A stretch of DNA of 64,000 nucleotides from Corallococcus caeni. GTDB taxonomy: Bacteria; Myxococcota; Myxococcia; Myxococcales; Myxococcaceae. A program made the translations under genes and the position numbers. Positions 1-8,205 of this stretch are shown here, one piece after another; the stretch's first letter is position 1, and every line of letters begins with the position of its first letter. Under the pieces are notes generated by a model, which saw only the letters and a list, made by a program, of their open reading frames with translations, did not search any database and was not told the origin of the DNA. The stretch spans positions 1-64,000 of the forward strand of contig NZ_BTTW01000006.1 in the NCBI RefSeq assembly GCF_036245865.1, read 5' to 3'.

Positions 1-427
1 AGCGGCGCAGCGTCAGGGCGCCGGTGGCGCTGCCCAGCTGCACGTCGGTCTCCACGAGGATGCTCTCACCCGTGGCGGCGTTGACGGGGTCTCCCGCCGT
101 CGGCAGGCGCTCGCCTTCGGGGCCGCACCTGCAGAGGCCGTCCTCACAGGGCTGGGGCGGGGCGGCGCAAGCCCAGGTGCTGCGGCAGCAGGTAGCGCCA
201 TTGTTGGGGGCGCCCGGGGCGGGGTTGACGGGGTTGCAGAACGGGTCGTTCGAGCAATCCGTATAGTCATTGCAGCGGATGGAGCCGTCACAGGTGCACT
301 GCACCTGCTTGCCATCCTCGCAATGGGTGATGAGGTTGTTGACGCACGAGTCCTGGGCAAGAGCGACGCCGGGCAGACACACCAGCACCGCGGCCAGCAG
401 GGCCAGAGGCTTGAAGGAGGGTGACAT
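1..427 (-). CDS. RHS/YD-type secreted protein, N-terminal part only
   Basis: The frame starts at ATG 427 and is still open at the window edge, so about 142 residues are visible. Seen: a signal peptide ending near VALAQ, then a cysteine-rich stretch (about ten Cys in 70 residues) and the phrase GDPVNAATGE, followed by a strand-rich start ending TGALTLRR. Known: a GDPVN-ATG phrase near the N-terminus is typical of the segment before the YD repeats in RHS-repeat proteins, which are large secreted or surface shells that often carry a C-terminal toxin. Inference: this is the beginning of such a protein, with the repeats and any toxin tip outside the window. It lies 35 bases downstream of a lipoprotein gene on the same strand, so the two are probably co-transcribed. 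The Cys-rich linker also fits a cell-surface protein. Confidence 0.7.
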   Translation of the reverse strand, partial: MSPSFKPLALLAAVLVCLPGVALAQDSCVNNLITHCEDGKQVQCTCDGSIRCNDYTDCSNDPFCNPVNPAPGAPNNGATCCRSTWACAAPPQPCEDGLCRCGPEGERLPTAGDPVNAATGESILVETDVQLGSATGALTLRR

Positions 428-462
428 GAATTGAGGAATTCCTGAGAGAAGCCAGGTGGAAG

Positions 463-876
463 TCAGCGGTTGATTTCGGGAGCCCGAGGAGCAGCGGCGG
501 CGGCCTTCCAGGTGGAAGGCGGCACGCACAGGCGCTCCGGGGTGGTGGGCAGCAGTTGCTGGCAACGCCAGTCGGTGGGGCAGTCCGTGGGCTTCTGGCA
601 GGTGCGGCTGCAGAAGTAGCCCGCTTCCGCGCGGGCGGCGCCGCCCGGTGCGGCGTGCAGGCACAGCCCAGAGGCGCAATCCGAGTGCGAGCCCTGGGTG
701 CAATCCTCACCCAAAGCCATGAGCCCCGTCCCATTCCCCTGGGGCCGGTGCTCGGTCAGGACAGGAGGCGATGCAGCGGGTGCGGTTTCACGCGGCGTCC
801 CGCTCTCGCTACACCCTGCCATCGCCAGCAGGCCCAGAATCCCCCAGAAACGACTTCCCCCAACGCACACCTTCAT
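463..876 (-). CDS. cysteine-rich lipoprotein
   Basis: This encodes 137 residues from ATG 876, with an AGGAGA ribosome-binding site about nine bases upstream. Seen: a hydrophobic leader and the lipobox LAMAGC, giving a predicted lipidated Cys at residue 22. A Ser/Pro/Thr-rich linker follows, then a C-terminal part with regularly spaced cysteines (DCTQ, DCASGLC, FCSRTCQ, DCP, RCQQLL) that look disulphide bonded. Known: this kind of Cys-knot-like module is common in myxobacterial surface lipoproteins of unknown role. It immediately precedes the RHS-type gene on the same strand. Inference: the two act together at the envelope, perhaps with the lipoprotein as anchor or partner. No enzymatic motif is visible. 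Confidence 0.8.
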   Translation of the reverse strand: MKVCVGGSRFWGILGLLAMAGCSESGTPRETAPAASPPVLTEHRPQGNGTGLMALGEDCTQGSHSDCASGLCLHAAPGGAARAEAGYFCSRTCQKPTDCPTDWRCQQLLPTTPERLCVPPSTWKAAAAAPRAPEINR

Positions 877-901
877 GTCGGACTTCTCCTATTCCCGAAG
901 T

Positions 902-931
902 CCTAAACATGATCCTCTCAATCGTTGTCAA
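902..931 (-). promoter_or_regulatory. candidate promoter for the lipoprotein/RHS operon
   Basis: On the minus strand a perfect TTGACA lies at 931-926. A weak -10 candidate (TTTAGG at 907-902) follows with an 18-base spacer. It sits about 25-50 bases upstream of the lipoprotein start in a locally AT-richer stretch. The -35 match is strong and the -10 match poor, so this is only a candidate. Confidence 0.3.
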
Positions 932-984
932 GTAGACAGCTTGCTTGGATGCAATTCGTTGCGTCTGGAAGTTGTCCCGCAGGA

Positions 985-2094
985 TCAATCCAGCGGGAAC
1001 AGCCGCGCTTCCTTCGCCAGCACCTCATTGCGCGCCAGCAGTCCCGTGAACCGCTTCGTCCCGTTCCTCGCGTCGAACCGTGCCGCGATGTCGCGCGCCT
1101 GGGAATCCAGCCAGTCCTTCAGCGCTCCGGTCCCGTAGCCCCCGTCCACCGCGTGCAGCGGGAACGCTCGGGGCAGTCGCAGACTCACTTCGTCCCGGCT
1201 GTCCGCCACCACCTGGCCCAGCAGGAAGGACGACGCCGCGTAGAAGGTGAACCGGTCCCGGTGGCTGGCGTGCTCCAGCGCCCAGCCCAGGTGCTTCTCC
1301 AGCAGGGTCAGTCCTCGCGACAGGTTGCCGGTCAGCGCCAGGAACTCCAGGTGCTCTCCCACCGTGGAGAGGAACTCGCGGTTCTTCGCCACCATCGCGT
1401 AGCCGCGCAGGTGGCAATCCCTGGCTTCCTTCATCCGCTCCAGCTTGAAGAGCGGATACAGCAGCGTGCCCAGCGTCAGGTGCGGGATCTCCGCGCAGGA
1501 CTGACGCCCGTCCAGGATGGGCTTCGCCTTCTGGATGGCCTGCTCCCACTCGCCCTTGTCCACGTGGTGGTCCAGCTCGTCGTCCAGCTCGCAGACGCGG
1601 CAGTCCGTCAGGTGGTCGCGTGGCGCGACCAGCCACGCCTCCCACAGGCGCTCCGCCTCCGCCGTGTCCCCCATGTCCCGGGCCATCTGGTAGCGCAGCT
1701 TCAGCGCCGCCCGCCTGCCCGCGTCCAGCTTCGAGAAGCTCTGGTCCACGTCATCCAGCGCGTCGGAAATCTGCTTGCGGCTGATGTGCGGGAACTCGTC
1801 CAGCCGCCCCACCACCCACTTCTGCTTCCAGAGCATGTCCTCCGGGTCGAACCGCTGCGGGTCCTTCTTCTGCTGCCCCCGGCACCACGCGAACGCCACC
1901 AGCGCCTTGTCCGGATAGCCCCCGAACGTCGCCGCGTCGATGAGCGCGTCCCGCAGCTCGTACCCCAGCGGCACGTCGCCGTGCACGTCCACCAGCCGCA
2001 CCGCCTCCTCCAGCGCGCGCACCTTCGCGTCGCCCTCGGGCAGCTCGCCCGCCTGCGCGCGCAACGCCTCCACCTGCTGACGCCAGTCCCCCAT
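985..2094 (-). CDS. TPR-like protein, HSP90 partner
   Basis: This encodes 369 residues starting at ATG 2094. The start codon overlaps the stop codon of the HSP90-family gene (ATGA), so translation is almost certainly coupled. Seen: an all-alpha protein with no signal peptide and loosely repeated helical pairs typical of degenerate tetratricopeptide repeats (for example AEAERLWEAWL, KGEWEQAIQKAKP, MKEARDCHLRGYAM). Residues in the second half carry LLEKHLGWALEHA-type helices. Known: HSP90-family genes in actinobacteria and some other bacteria are often followed by a TPR-type gene, and TPR proteins are classic HSP90 co-chaperones in eukaryotes. Inference: this is a dedicated cytoplasmic adaptor or client-delivery partner of the upstream chaperone. 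No catalytic motif is visible. Confidence 0.8.
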   Translation of the reverse strand: MGDWRQQVEALRAQAGELPEGDAKVRALEEAVRLVDVHGDVPLGYELRDALIDAATFGGYPDKALVAFAWCRGQQKKDPQRFDPEDMLWKQKWVVGRLDEFPHISRKQISDALDDVDQSFSKLDAGRRAALKLRYQMARDMGDTAEAERLWEAWLVAPRDHLTDCRVCELDDELDHHVDKGEWEQAIQKAKPILDGRQSCAEIPHLTLGTLLYPLFKLERMKEARDCHLRGYAMVAKNREFLSTVGEHLEFLALTGNLSRGLTLLEKHLGWALEHASHRDRFTFYAASSFLLGQVVADSRDEVSLRLPRAFPLHAVDGGYGTGALKDWLDSQARDIAARFDARNGTKRFTGLLARNEVLAKEARLFPLD

Positions 2095-3944
2095 CAGTGC
2101 ATCCCCCGCGAGCCACCGCCCGACGAACCACCCCCGCCGCCCTCATCCAGCCTCGCCGAGATGAGCCCCAGCAGCCCGTGGTTGAGCAGCGCCATCTCCT
2201 GCGCGTTCAGCGGGTGCTGTCCCAACAGCAGCGCCTGCACGTAGAGCATCTCCACCGACAGCTTCAGCAGCTCGCGCGACTCCACCGCCGCCAGCCTCCG
2301 CACCACCGGGTTGTGCAGGTTGAGGCAGAGCAGCGCCCGCTCCTGGCCGCCCGTGCCCGCCATCACCCCGTCCAGCACGCCCGCGTACAGGTCGTCCGAC
2401 TCCTCCCGTGCCCGCTCCGCGTCCCGCCGGAACGCCCCTTCCGCATCCGAGCTGTAGAGCGTGGGCACCTCCGCCGGGAAGAACTTCTTCACCTCCACGG
2501 CGCAGCGGAACGGCGCCAGCACGCCTTCCGCCAGACGCAGCAGCGGGTAGACGGCTTCGCGCTCGTCCAGCGTCAGCTCCTCGAAGCTCTGGGGCAGGTC
2601 CGCCGCCGAGAACGGCGCCACCTGCGCCTCCGGCACCACGTGCGGCAGCTTCTCCAGGAGCGCCGTGTCGTGCGTGTACGCCGCGTTCAGCACGCACAGC
2701 CCCTGCGCCCCGGCCACCCGCGCCACCTGCCGGAACGCGTCCAGCGTCGGCGTGTAGCGCACTACCGGCCACGACCGCCGGTAGTCCGCCAGCGTCATCA
2801 CCCCGAGCGACGTCTCGAAGGGCAGCCAGTGGATGACCAGCCGGTAGAAGTCATCGTCGTCCAGCGCCAGCCCCTTCACCGACAGCCCATGCAACGCAAT
2901 CAGCCGCTGCAGCGCCTTGGGCTCCTCGCGCGCCAGGTCCATGAGGTACTGGCGCAGGGACTGCCCCAGCGCCTCGCGCGCCTTCGCCAGCACCGCGTCC
3001 TCGTAGAAGGACTCGCGGCTCGCGGTGGGCCTCAGCCCGTTCGCGTTCACCACGCACTTCACGAAGAACGCCCACTCCGGCAGCAGGTTCTCCGCGCTCT
3101 CCGACAGGAGCATCTGCTTCAGGTACACGCGGTGCTTCTGTCTGGCATTGAAGTGCGGCGACGCCGGCAACACATACGCCACGCCGTCCACGTCCCCTGC
3201 CTCCGAGCGCAGCGGAATCACATCCAGGAAGTCCGTGCCGAACACCTCGCGCCCGTACGCGAGCAGCGCCCGCCGCCGGTCCCCGGGCGTCTCGTAGAGG
3301 CGGCGCCAGGGCGGGCCGTCCGGGTTGAGCGTCTCCGTCTTCCCGTCCACCGTGAGCCGCACGGGGAAGGGCAGGAGGCCGCCGTAGTGCTTCGCCAGCT
3401 GCCGCACGCGCTCCGGGGTGAACCACTCCACCATGTCCGGCCGGGCCACCAGGTAGACGTGCGTGCCGGGGGCGTCCAGCGGGTGCTCGGAAACGCGGAC
3501 GTCGTAGGTGCCGTCGTGCCGGCCCCGCCACTCCAGCGTCCGCCCGTCCCCCTTCGCCGAGCGCGTCACCACCAGCAGCTCGTCGCACACCATGAAGCAC
3601 GACAGGAGGCCGATGCCGAACTGGCCGATGAAGTCGTTGCGGCGCGCCTCCAGCTGCTCGCGCTTGGAGGATTCTCCAATCGTGGCCAGGAAGCGGTGGA
3701 TCTCCTCCTCCGTCAGCCCCACGCCCTCGTCGGTGAAGAGCAGGGTGGGCGGCCCGCCGTCCTGCTTCTCCCGCAGCTCCAGCCCCACGGCGCCCGTCGC
3801 CTGGGGCTCCAGCTGCTGGCGGGCGCGGATGGCGTCCGTGGCGTTCTGGAGCAGCTCCCGCACGTAGACCCCGGGCGAGCTGTACAGGTGGTGGGACAGG
3901 AGGTCGATGACCCCACGGAGGCTGACTTGGAATCGATGGTCCAC
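2094..3944 (-). CDS. HSP90-family chaperone (HtpG-like)
   Basis: This encodes about 616 residues; the chosen start is GTG 3944 (VDHRFQVSLRG), which matches where family members begin. GTG 3986 is a possible longer start, and neither has a strong ribosome-binding site. Seen: the GHKL ATPase signature, with E30 and N34 in ELLQNATDA, the TDEGVGLT loop near residue 70, and GQFGIGLLSCF near residue 105. The middle domain retains RESFYED-type sequence. A Gly/Ser-rich C-terminal tail (GGGGGSSGGGS) replaces the long acidic end of some HSP90s. Known: HSP90s are ATP-driven dimeric chaperones of the cytosol. This belongs to the shorter HSP90-family group rather than typical HtpG. It is coupled to a TPR protein gene. 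Confidence 0.88.
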   Translation of the reverse strand: MDHRFQVSLRGVIDLLSHHLYSSPGVYVRELLQNATDAIRARQQLEPQATGAVGLELREKQDGGPPTLLFTDEGVGLTEEEIHRFLATIGESSKREQLEARRNDFIGQFGIGLLSCFMVCDELLVVTRSAKGDGRTLEWRGRHDGTYDVRVSEHPLDAPGTHVYLVARPDMVEWFTPERVRQLAKHYGGLLPFPVRLTVDGKTETLNPDGPPWRRLYETPGDRRRALLAYGREVFGTDFLDVIPLRSEAGDVDGVAYVLPASPHFNARQKHRVYLKQMLLSESAENLLPEWAFFVKCVVNANGLRPTASRESFYEDAVLAKAREALGQSLRQYLMDLAREEPKALQRLIALHGLSVKGLALDDDDFYRLVIHWLPFETSLGVMTLADYRRSWPVVRYTPTLDAFRQVARVAGAQGLCVLNAAYTHDTALLEKLPHVVPEAQVAPFSAADLPQSFEELTLDEREAVYPLLRLAEGVLAPFRCAVEVKKFFPAEVPTLYSSDAEGAFRRDAERAREESDDLYAGVLDGVMAGTGGQERALLCLNLHNPVVRRLAAVESRELLKLSVEMLYVQALLLGQHPLNAQEMALLNHGLLGLISARLDEGGGGGSSGGGSRGMH

Positions 3945-4154
3945 GTGGCCATCGAGCGTAGCGCGCTGCTTCCTCCTCGGGGCCACAATCCCCCGCCGTG
4001 GGTGGATGAAGGCATGTGTCCTTCCCATGGCAGCCGGACACGCCAGCCCCCTTCCGCCTCCCTGGCGGGGTGGTATGTCGCGCCCCGGCCGTGCGGCGCC
4101 CCTGGGCGGCACGGTGGCATGTCGTCTTTTTCCTCCCTCCTGGAGCGGACAACG

Positions 4155-5009
4155 ATGGGCAACAATCTGAAGGCAGTGGTGGTGGGCGCGGTGCTGGGCG
4201 TCGCGGGCGCGGCCTTCGCGCAGGCCACGCCGGCGTCCCCCAAGGCCGACGCGAAGGCGGCGGCCAAGGCCCCCGCGGCCGGCAAGCCGGCGGCCACGAC
4301 GGGCAAGACGGAGGTGACGTGGTGGGGCCACGCCGCCTTCGTGGTGAAGACGCCGGGCGGCGCGACCATCGCCATCGACCCGTGGCTCACCAACCCCAAG
4401 GCCCCGCAGGGCGCCACCTGGCCGGAGGCGGTGGACGCCATCCTCGTGACCCACGGCCACTTCGACCACGTGGGCGAGACGAAGGCCCTGGCCCAGAAGA
4501 CCAACGCCAAGGTGTACGGCTGCTTCGAGCTGGTGTCGCTGCTGGGCCTGCCGGAGGCGCAGGCCATGGGCGCCAACGTGGGCGGGACGTTCACGGTGAA
4601 GGACGCCACCATCCACCTGGTGGAGGCGGTGCACTCCAGCAGCTACCAGGCGGACCCGAAGGCCGCGTCGCAGTACGCCGGCGCGCCCCTGGGCTTCGTC
4701 ATCGAAATCGCCAACGGCCCCACGCTCTACCACGCCGGTGACACCGGGGCCTTCCAGTCCATGGCCCTCATCGCGGAGCAGTTCAAGCCCACCGTGGCCA
4801 TGCTCCCCATCGGCGGCCACTTCACCATGGACCCCGCGCAGGCCGCCGCCGCCGTGAAGCTGCTGAAGGTGAAGTCCGTGGTGCCCATGCACTACGGCAC
4901 CTTCCCCGCCCTGGCCGGGACCCCGGACGCGCTCACCACGGAGCTGAAGAAGACCCGGTCCACCGCCAAGGTGGTCTCCCTGGAGCCCGGCAAGGCCACC
5001 GCGCTGTAA
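4155..5009 (+). CDS. secreted metallo-beta-lactamase-fold hydrolase (UPF0173-like)
   Basis: This encodes 284 residues from ATG 4155, with GGAG nine bases upstream. An in-frame ATG at 4119 would spoil the signal peptide. Seen: a signal peptide (hydrophobic core VVVGAVLGVAGAAFA), an Ala/Lys/Pro-rich linker, then the metal-binding motif THGHFDHVG (H100, H102, D104, H105). Later ligands are in HSSSY, HAGDTG and the final MHYGTF. Known: this pattern is the UPF0173/YtkL-like branch of the MBL fold, which is usually cytoplasmic. A periplasmic version with a cleavable signal is less usual. The substrate cannot be told from the sequence. The gene stands alone, divergent from the HSP90 gene, and ends at a strong intrinsic terminator. 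Confidence 0.9.
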   Translation: MGNNLKAVVVGAVLGVAGAAFAQATPASPKADAKAAAKAPAAGKPAATTGKTEVTWWGHAAFVVKTPGGATIAIDPWLTNPKAPQGATWPEAVDAILVTHGHFDHVGETKALAQKTNAKVYGCFELVSLLGLPEAQAMGANVGGTFTVKDATIHLVEAVHSSSYQADPKAASQYAGAPLGFVIEIANGPTLYHAGDTGAFQSMALIAEQFKPTVAMLPIGGHFTMDPAQAAAAVKLLKVKSVVPMHYGTFPALAGTPDALTTELKKTRSTAKVVSLEPGKATAL

Positions 5010-5032
5010 GGCCTTCCCGGTGGGTCGTCCCC

Positions 5033-5072
5033 GCGCGCTCGTCCGCCCCGGGTGGACGGGCGCGCTGTTTTT
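5033..5072 (+). terminator. intrinsic terminator after the MBL-fold hydrolase
   Basis: A 12-base-pair stem (5033-5044 with 5054-5065, one G-U pair) closes a nine-base loop and is followed by a T-rich tract at 5066-5072. It lies 23 bases after the hydrolase stop codon. Confidence 0.8.
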
Positions 5073-5208
5073 CCACGAGCCATCAGCATCCGTTGCGCAA
5101 CGCCACCGCTGGCCTGGGGCCGGGTGGCATCCCGGAAGCGACTGGGTTATTCCCCGCTTCGTGCGCTTGTCGGCGGGAACCGGCCGCGCGCGTTCGAGGG
5201 GTGTACCG

Positions 5209-6600
5209 GTGTCGGTGCTGGTTTTTGGAAGGGGGACCTGGTTGGCCACGCTCCTGGCGGACGTGGTCGCCGCGCATGCCCAGGCCCCCACGCCCGTCCC
5301 GTCGCCCCCGCTCCAGGAGGCCTCCTCCGGCCGCGCCCGGGGCCGCGCCTTCCTGCGCCGCACGCTGCGGGCCTCGGGGCTCGTCTACGGCACCCCCGTG
5401 CCGCTGCCGTCGCCGGTGGATGGCGGTGAGCCCGCGGACCTCCCGGCGCGCGCCGTGGAGGACGAGCTGTTCCACGCCGTGGTGCGCACGCTGGCGCGCA
5501 TGGCGCTGGACCTGGCTCGGGTGATGGACGCGCCGGAGGGCCCCCGGGTGGAGCAGCTGCTGGTGCTCTTCGCGGTGCTGGCGGGCGAGCTGGACCTGGC
5601 GGTGGCGCTGGACGCGCGGCTCGCCGCGGGGCTGCCGGTGCCCCGGCGGATGGTGGGCCGGGTGGAGGACGCGCTCGACAAGCGGGCGCCGTCGCTGGCG
5701 GGCGACCCCGTGTACGGCCTGGTGCTGCACAACGGCGCGCAGTACGCGGACGCGCAGCTGTTCTGCCGGCAGGCCATCGACCTGTTCGCCAGCGGGCGGC
5801 TGTCGCGCGCGGGGGCGGAGCGGCGGCGGGACTTCGCGGCGCGGCAGAAGGCGCTGCTGGTGGACGTGCTCACCGCGCTCGCGTGCGTGGACCGGGAGCC
5901 CAGCCAGCCCGCGCGCCGCGCCATCCTCCGGCAGGTGGAGGGCCTGAAGCTGCCGCACGCGCTGGAGGGCGAGGTGAAGGCCGCGGTGCGCCAGTCCTTC
6001 GAGCGAAAGCGCGACGTGCGGGACGTGGTGCGCCGCGTGCGCAGCGTGGACATGCGCCACCTGCTCCTGGAGCAGGCGCTGCTGGCGGCGCTGGTGGACG
6101 GCCGTCGCACGCGGCGGGAGCGGGCCTTCATCGACACGCTGGCGGGCGCGCTGCACGTGCCCCAGGCGGAGCTGCGGCGTCTGGAATTGGAGATGGCGGA
6201 GTTCTACGCGCGGCACCGCTCGCTGGTGGATGTCTTCACCGTGTCGGACGCGGCGGGCGCCATGGGCGAGGAGCTCATGGGCGGCATGCAGGAGACGCTG
6301 GAGAAGAACTTCCACCGGCTCATGCAGGAGGCGCGCGAGACGGGTGACCTGGCGGTGCTGCTCACCAAGGCGGCGCGGCGCCAGAAGCTCACCGCCGACG
6401 AGCGCCAGCGCATGCGCGCCCAGCTCATCGACGTGGCGAAGGCCATCCCCGCGCTGGCCATCTTCGCCGCGCCGGGCGGCATCCTGCTCCTGGCGGCGCT
6501 GGCGAAGGTGCTGCCCTTCAGCCTGCTGCCCAGCGCCTTCCAGGACGGGCCCGCGGTGGACTCCGACGACGAGGACACCCTGGAGCGCGAGGCGGTCTGA
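5209..6600 (+). CDS. TerB-like / LETM1-like domain protein
   Basis: This encodes about 463 residues if started at GTG 5209 (VSVLVFGRGTWL), which has AGGGG seven bases upstream. The frame is open further 5', but that part is compositionally poor and overlaps the terminator. Seen: an Ala/Arg/Leu-rich N-terminal half with no motif I recognise. A helical segment around residues 280-345 (ALLAALVDGRRTRRERAFIDTL) resembles TerB/TerB-like four-helix domains. The C-terminal segment (LTADERQRMRAQLID, then a hydrophobic stretch IPALAIFAAPGGILLLAAL) resembles the LETM1-like ribosome-binding domain. Known: LETM1 is a mitochondrial inner-membrane protein, and bacterial LETM1-like proteins occur in Bacteroidota and myxobacteria with unknown roles. 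Inference: a membrane-associated helical protein. The acidic tail ends DSDDEDTLEREAV. Confidence 0.75.
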   Translation: MSVLVFGRGTWLATLLADVVAAHAQAPTPVPSPPLQEASSGRARGRAFLRRTLRASGLVYGTPVPLPSPVDGGEPADLPARAVEDELFHAVVRTLARMALDLARVMDAPEGPRVEQLLVLFAVLAGELDLAVALDARLAAGLPVPRRMVGRVEDALDKRAPSLAGDPVYGLVLHNGAQYADAQLFCRQAIDLFASGRLSRAGAERRRDFAARQKALLVDVLTALACVDREPSQPARRAILRQVEGLKLPHALEGEVKAAVRQSFERKRDVRDVVRRVRSVDMRHLLLEQALLAALVDGRRTRRERAFIDTLAGALHVPQAELRRLELEMAEFYARHRSLVDVFTVSDAAGAMGEELMGGMQETLEKNFHRLMQEARETGDLAVLLTKAARRQKLTADERQRMRAQLIDVAKAIPALAIFAAPGGILLLAALAKVLPFSLLPSAFQDGPAVDSDDEDTLEREAV

Positions 6601-6626
6601 AGCCCCGCCCCCCGCGTCCGGCGTGT

Positions 6627-7997
6627 CTAGTTCGCCTCGGAGACGGTGACGCGCAGGTGCTGGGACAGCGGCGTGGCGTAGCGCGACGCGGGCACCCGGC
6701 GCACGGTCCTGTCCGTGTCCAGGCTCCACTCGGGGGGACCCTGGTGCGGGCCCACGGCGGGCTCCTCGTCCAGCTCCGTGCCCACGTCCCACAGGTACAC
6801 CCTGGACGTGATGTCGCCCGCCAGCGGGGTGTTGGCGCTGTCGAAGAGGGCGATGCCCTGCTCGTCGGTGCCGAAGACCCAGTCGTTGGACTGGCCGAAC
6901 ATCGTCGCGAAGGACAGCCGCTCCGACGGGCGGGCGGTCACGGTGAACTCGTAGGCGTGGCCCGGCAGCAGGGGCCCGGGCGCGGCCGCGTCCACCGGCG
7001 TGTTGAAGGTGCCTGACGCGCTCACACCCATGGGCGGAGTCGTGGAGAGGGCGCTGGCCAGGCGCGAGGTGTCGCCCATCTCCGCGAGGGCCTCCAGGCC
7101 CTGTCCCCGGTCCTGGGCGCCTTCCGTGAACAGCGGCGCGGTGGTGTTGTGCACGGCGAAGACGCCCGGGGACAGGGGCGTGGCCACGCCGTTCAGCGGC
7201 GTGAGCCAGGTGTGCAGCGCGATGACGTCGCCGCCCTCCGCGATGGCCTCCAGCCCCTGGCCCCGGTCGGGCTGGCCCTCGGTGAAGAGGGGCTCGCTGC
7301 CCGCCGTCACGGTCCACACTCCCGGCGAGATGCGCACGGGCTTGATGCCCTCGGAGGTGTTGAGGGTGACGCGGTCGTCGGAGACGTTCTCGATGCGCAC
7401 GGTGAAGCGGTGCGTGGCCGCGTCGTGGGCCAGCTGCACGCGGATCATCGACGTGAGGTCCGGCATGGCGAACGTCTGGCCGCTGCTGAGCACGGGCCGC
7501 GTGCCCACGCGCCGCACCATGGCGTTGGAGTCCTTGCTGCCCGGGCCATCCGTGGACGCGCTCTGCTTCGGGCCGGTGTGCGCGCCCACGGCGGGCTCCT
7601 CGTCCACCTCCGTGCCCGCGTCCCAGAGGACCACGTGCGAGGTGATGTCCCCTGTCAGCGGCTGTCCGTCGGAGGAGTAGAGCGGGATGCCCTGGGGCTC
7701 GGTGCCGAAGAACCAGTCATTGGACTGGCCGAACATGGTGGCGAAGGAGAGCCGGTGGTTGAGGCCCGCGGTGAAGCTGAACTCGTAGGTGTCGCCCGGG
7801 GCCAGCGGGCCCGGTGACGTGCCGCTCACCTTCGTGTCGAACCGGCCGGACTTGAGCTGCTGGAAGGGGGCCACGTTCTCGATGCGCACGCGGAAGCGCC
7901 GGGAGGACTGCTCGGCGTCGTCGGAGCCGCAGGCGGACAGCGTGAGCAGACCGAGCGCGGCACAGGCGACGCTTCCACGGAAGGAGCGGATGGACAT
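6627..7997 (-). CDS. duplicated spondin-domain lipoprotein
   Basis: This encodes 456 residues from ATG 7997, with GGAGG nine bases upstream. Seen: a lipobox ending LSAC (Cys 23), then two copies of a spondin-N-like domain. The phrase RLSFATMFGQSNDW occurs near residues 83 and 368, each followed by FGT-QGI and DITS-V-LWD-GTE-DEEPAVG. Between the copies are two further related segments containing PLFTEG-DRGQGLEA. Known: spondin domains are beta-sandwich, calcium-linked extracellular modules, and bacterial examples are cell-surface proteins of unknown function. Inference: an outer-membrane-tethered adhesion or matrix protein made by internal duplication. It ends close to the convergent TerB/LETM1-like gene (26 bases) with no obvious hairpin. 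Confidence 0.85.
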   Translation of the reverse strand: MSIRSFRGSVACAALGLLTLSACGSDDAEQSSRRFRVRIENVAPFQQLKSGRFDTKVSGTSPGPLAPGDTYEFSFTAGLNHRLSFATMFGQSNDWFFGTEPQGIPLYSSDGQPLTGDITSHVVLWDAGTEVDEEPAVGAHTGPKQSASTDGPGSKDSNAMVRRVGTRPVLSSGQTFAMPDLTSMIRVQLAHDAATHRFTVRIENVSDDRVTLNTSEGIKPVRISPGVWTVTAGSEPLFTEGQPDRGQGLEAIAEGGDVIALHTWLTPLNGVATPLSPGVFAVHNTTAPLFTEGAQDRGQGLEALAEMGDTSRLASALSTTPPMGVSASGTFNTPVDAAAPGPLLPGHAYEFTVTARPSERLSFATMFGQSNDWVFGTDEQGIALFDSANTPLAGDITSRVYLWDVGTELDEEPAVGPHQGPPEWSLDTDRTVRRVPASRYATPLSQHLRVTVSEAN

Positions 7998-8205
7998 GGC
8001 GAAAGCCTCCAGGGGCCTCGCGGAATCGCGACGCCCGACAATGTTGCTCGCACTACGCAGGGGCGCTGGCGGCGGTTACACCCGGTGCGTGAAAGGGATT
8101 TCCCCCGAGGAGGGCCGGGGCAGGTGATGCCCCCGGAACGCGTTGAACAGGCGAGAGGGTTTGCCCTGTGCATCCGGGGCCCGGGCTCTGGCGTGCACGT
8201 GAGCC
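7998..8205 (+). other. intergenic region between the spondin gene and the PIN island
   Basis: These 208 bases hold the upstream region of the spondin lipoprotein (minus strand). With the next entry they separate two divergent genes by 388 bases. I see no convincing promoter for the spondin gene here. Confidence 0.5.

Noticed and set aside
2094-5363. Very long open frames antisense to or alongside known genes (here, and for example at 5083-7317, 14115-17015, 52486-55380 and 61083-63758).
   Set aside because: They are by-products of high GC: they oppose genes with clear motifs, have Arg/His/Gln-heavy low-complexity translations and no matching domains. Only part of the 2094-5363 frame (2094-3944) is real.
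8158-8171. Minus-strand match to the core of a cyclic di-GMP-I riboswitch (GCACAGGGCAAACC).
   Set aside because: The second conserved half (GGGACGCAAAGCC) and the surrounding stems are absent downstream, so the 14-base match is likely chance.
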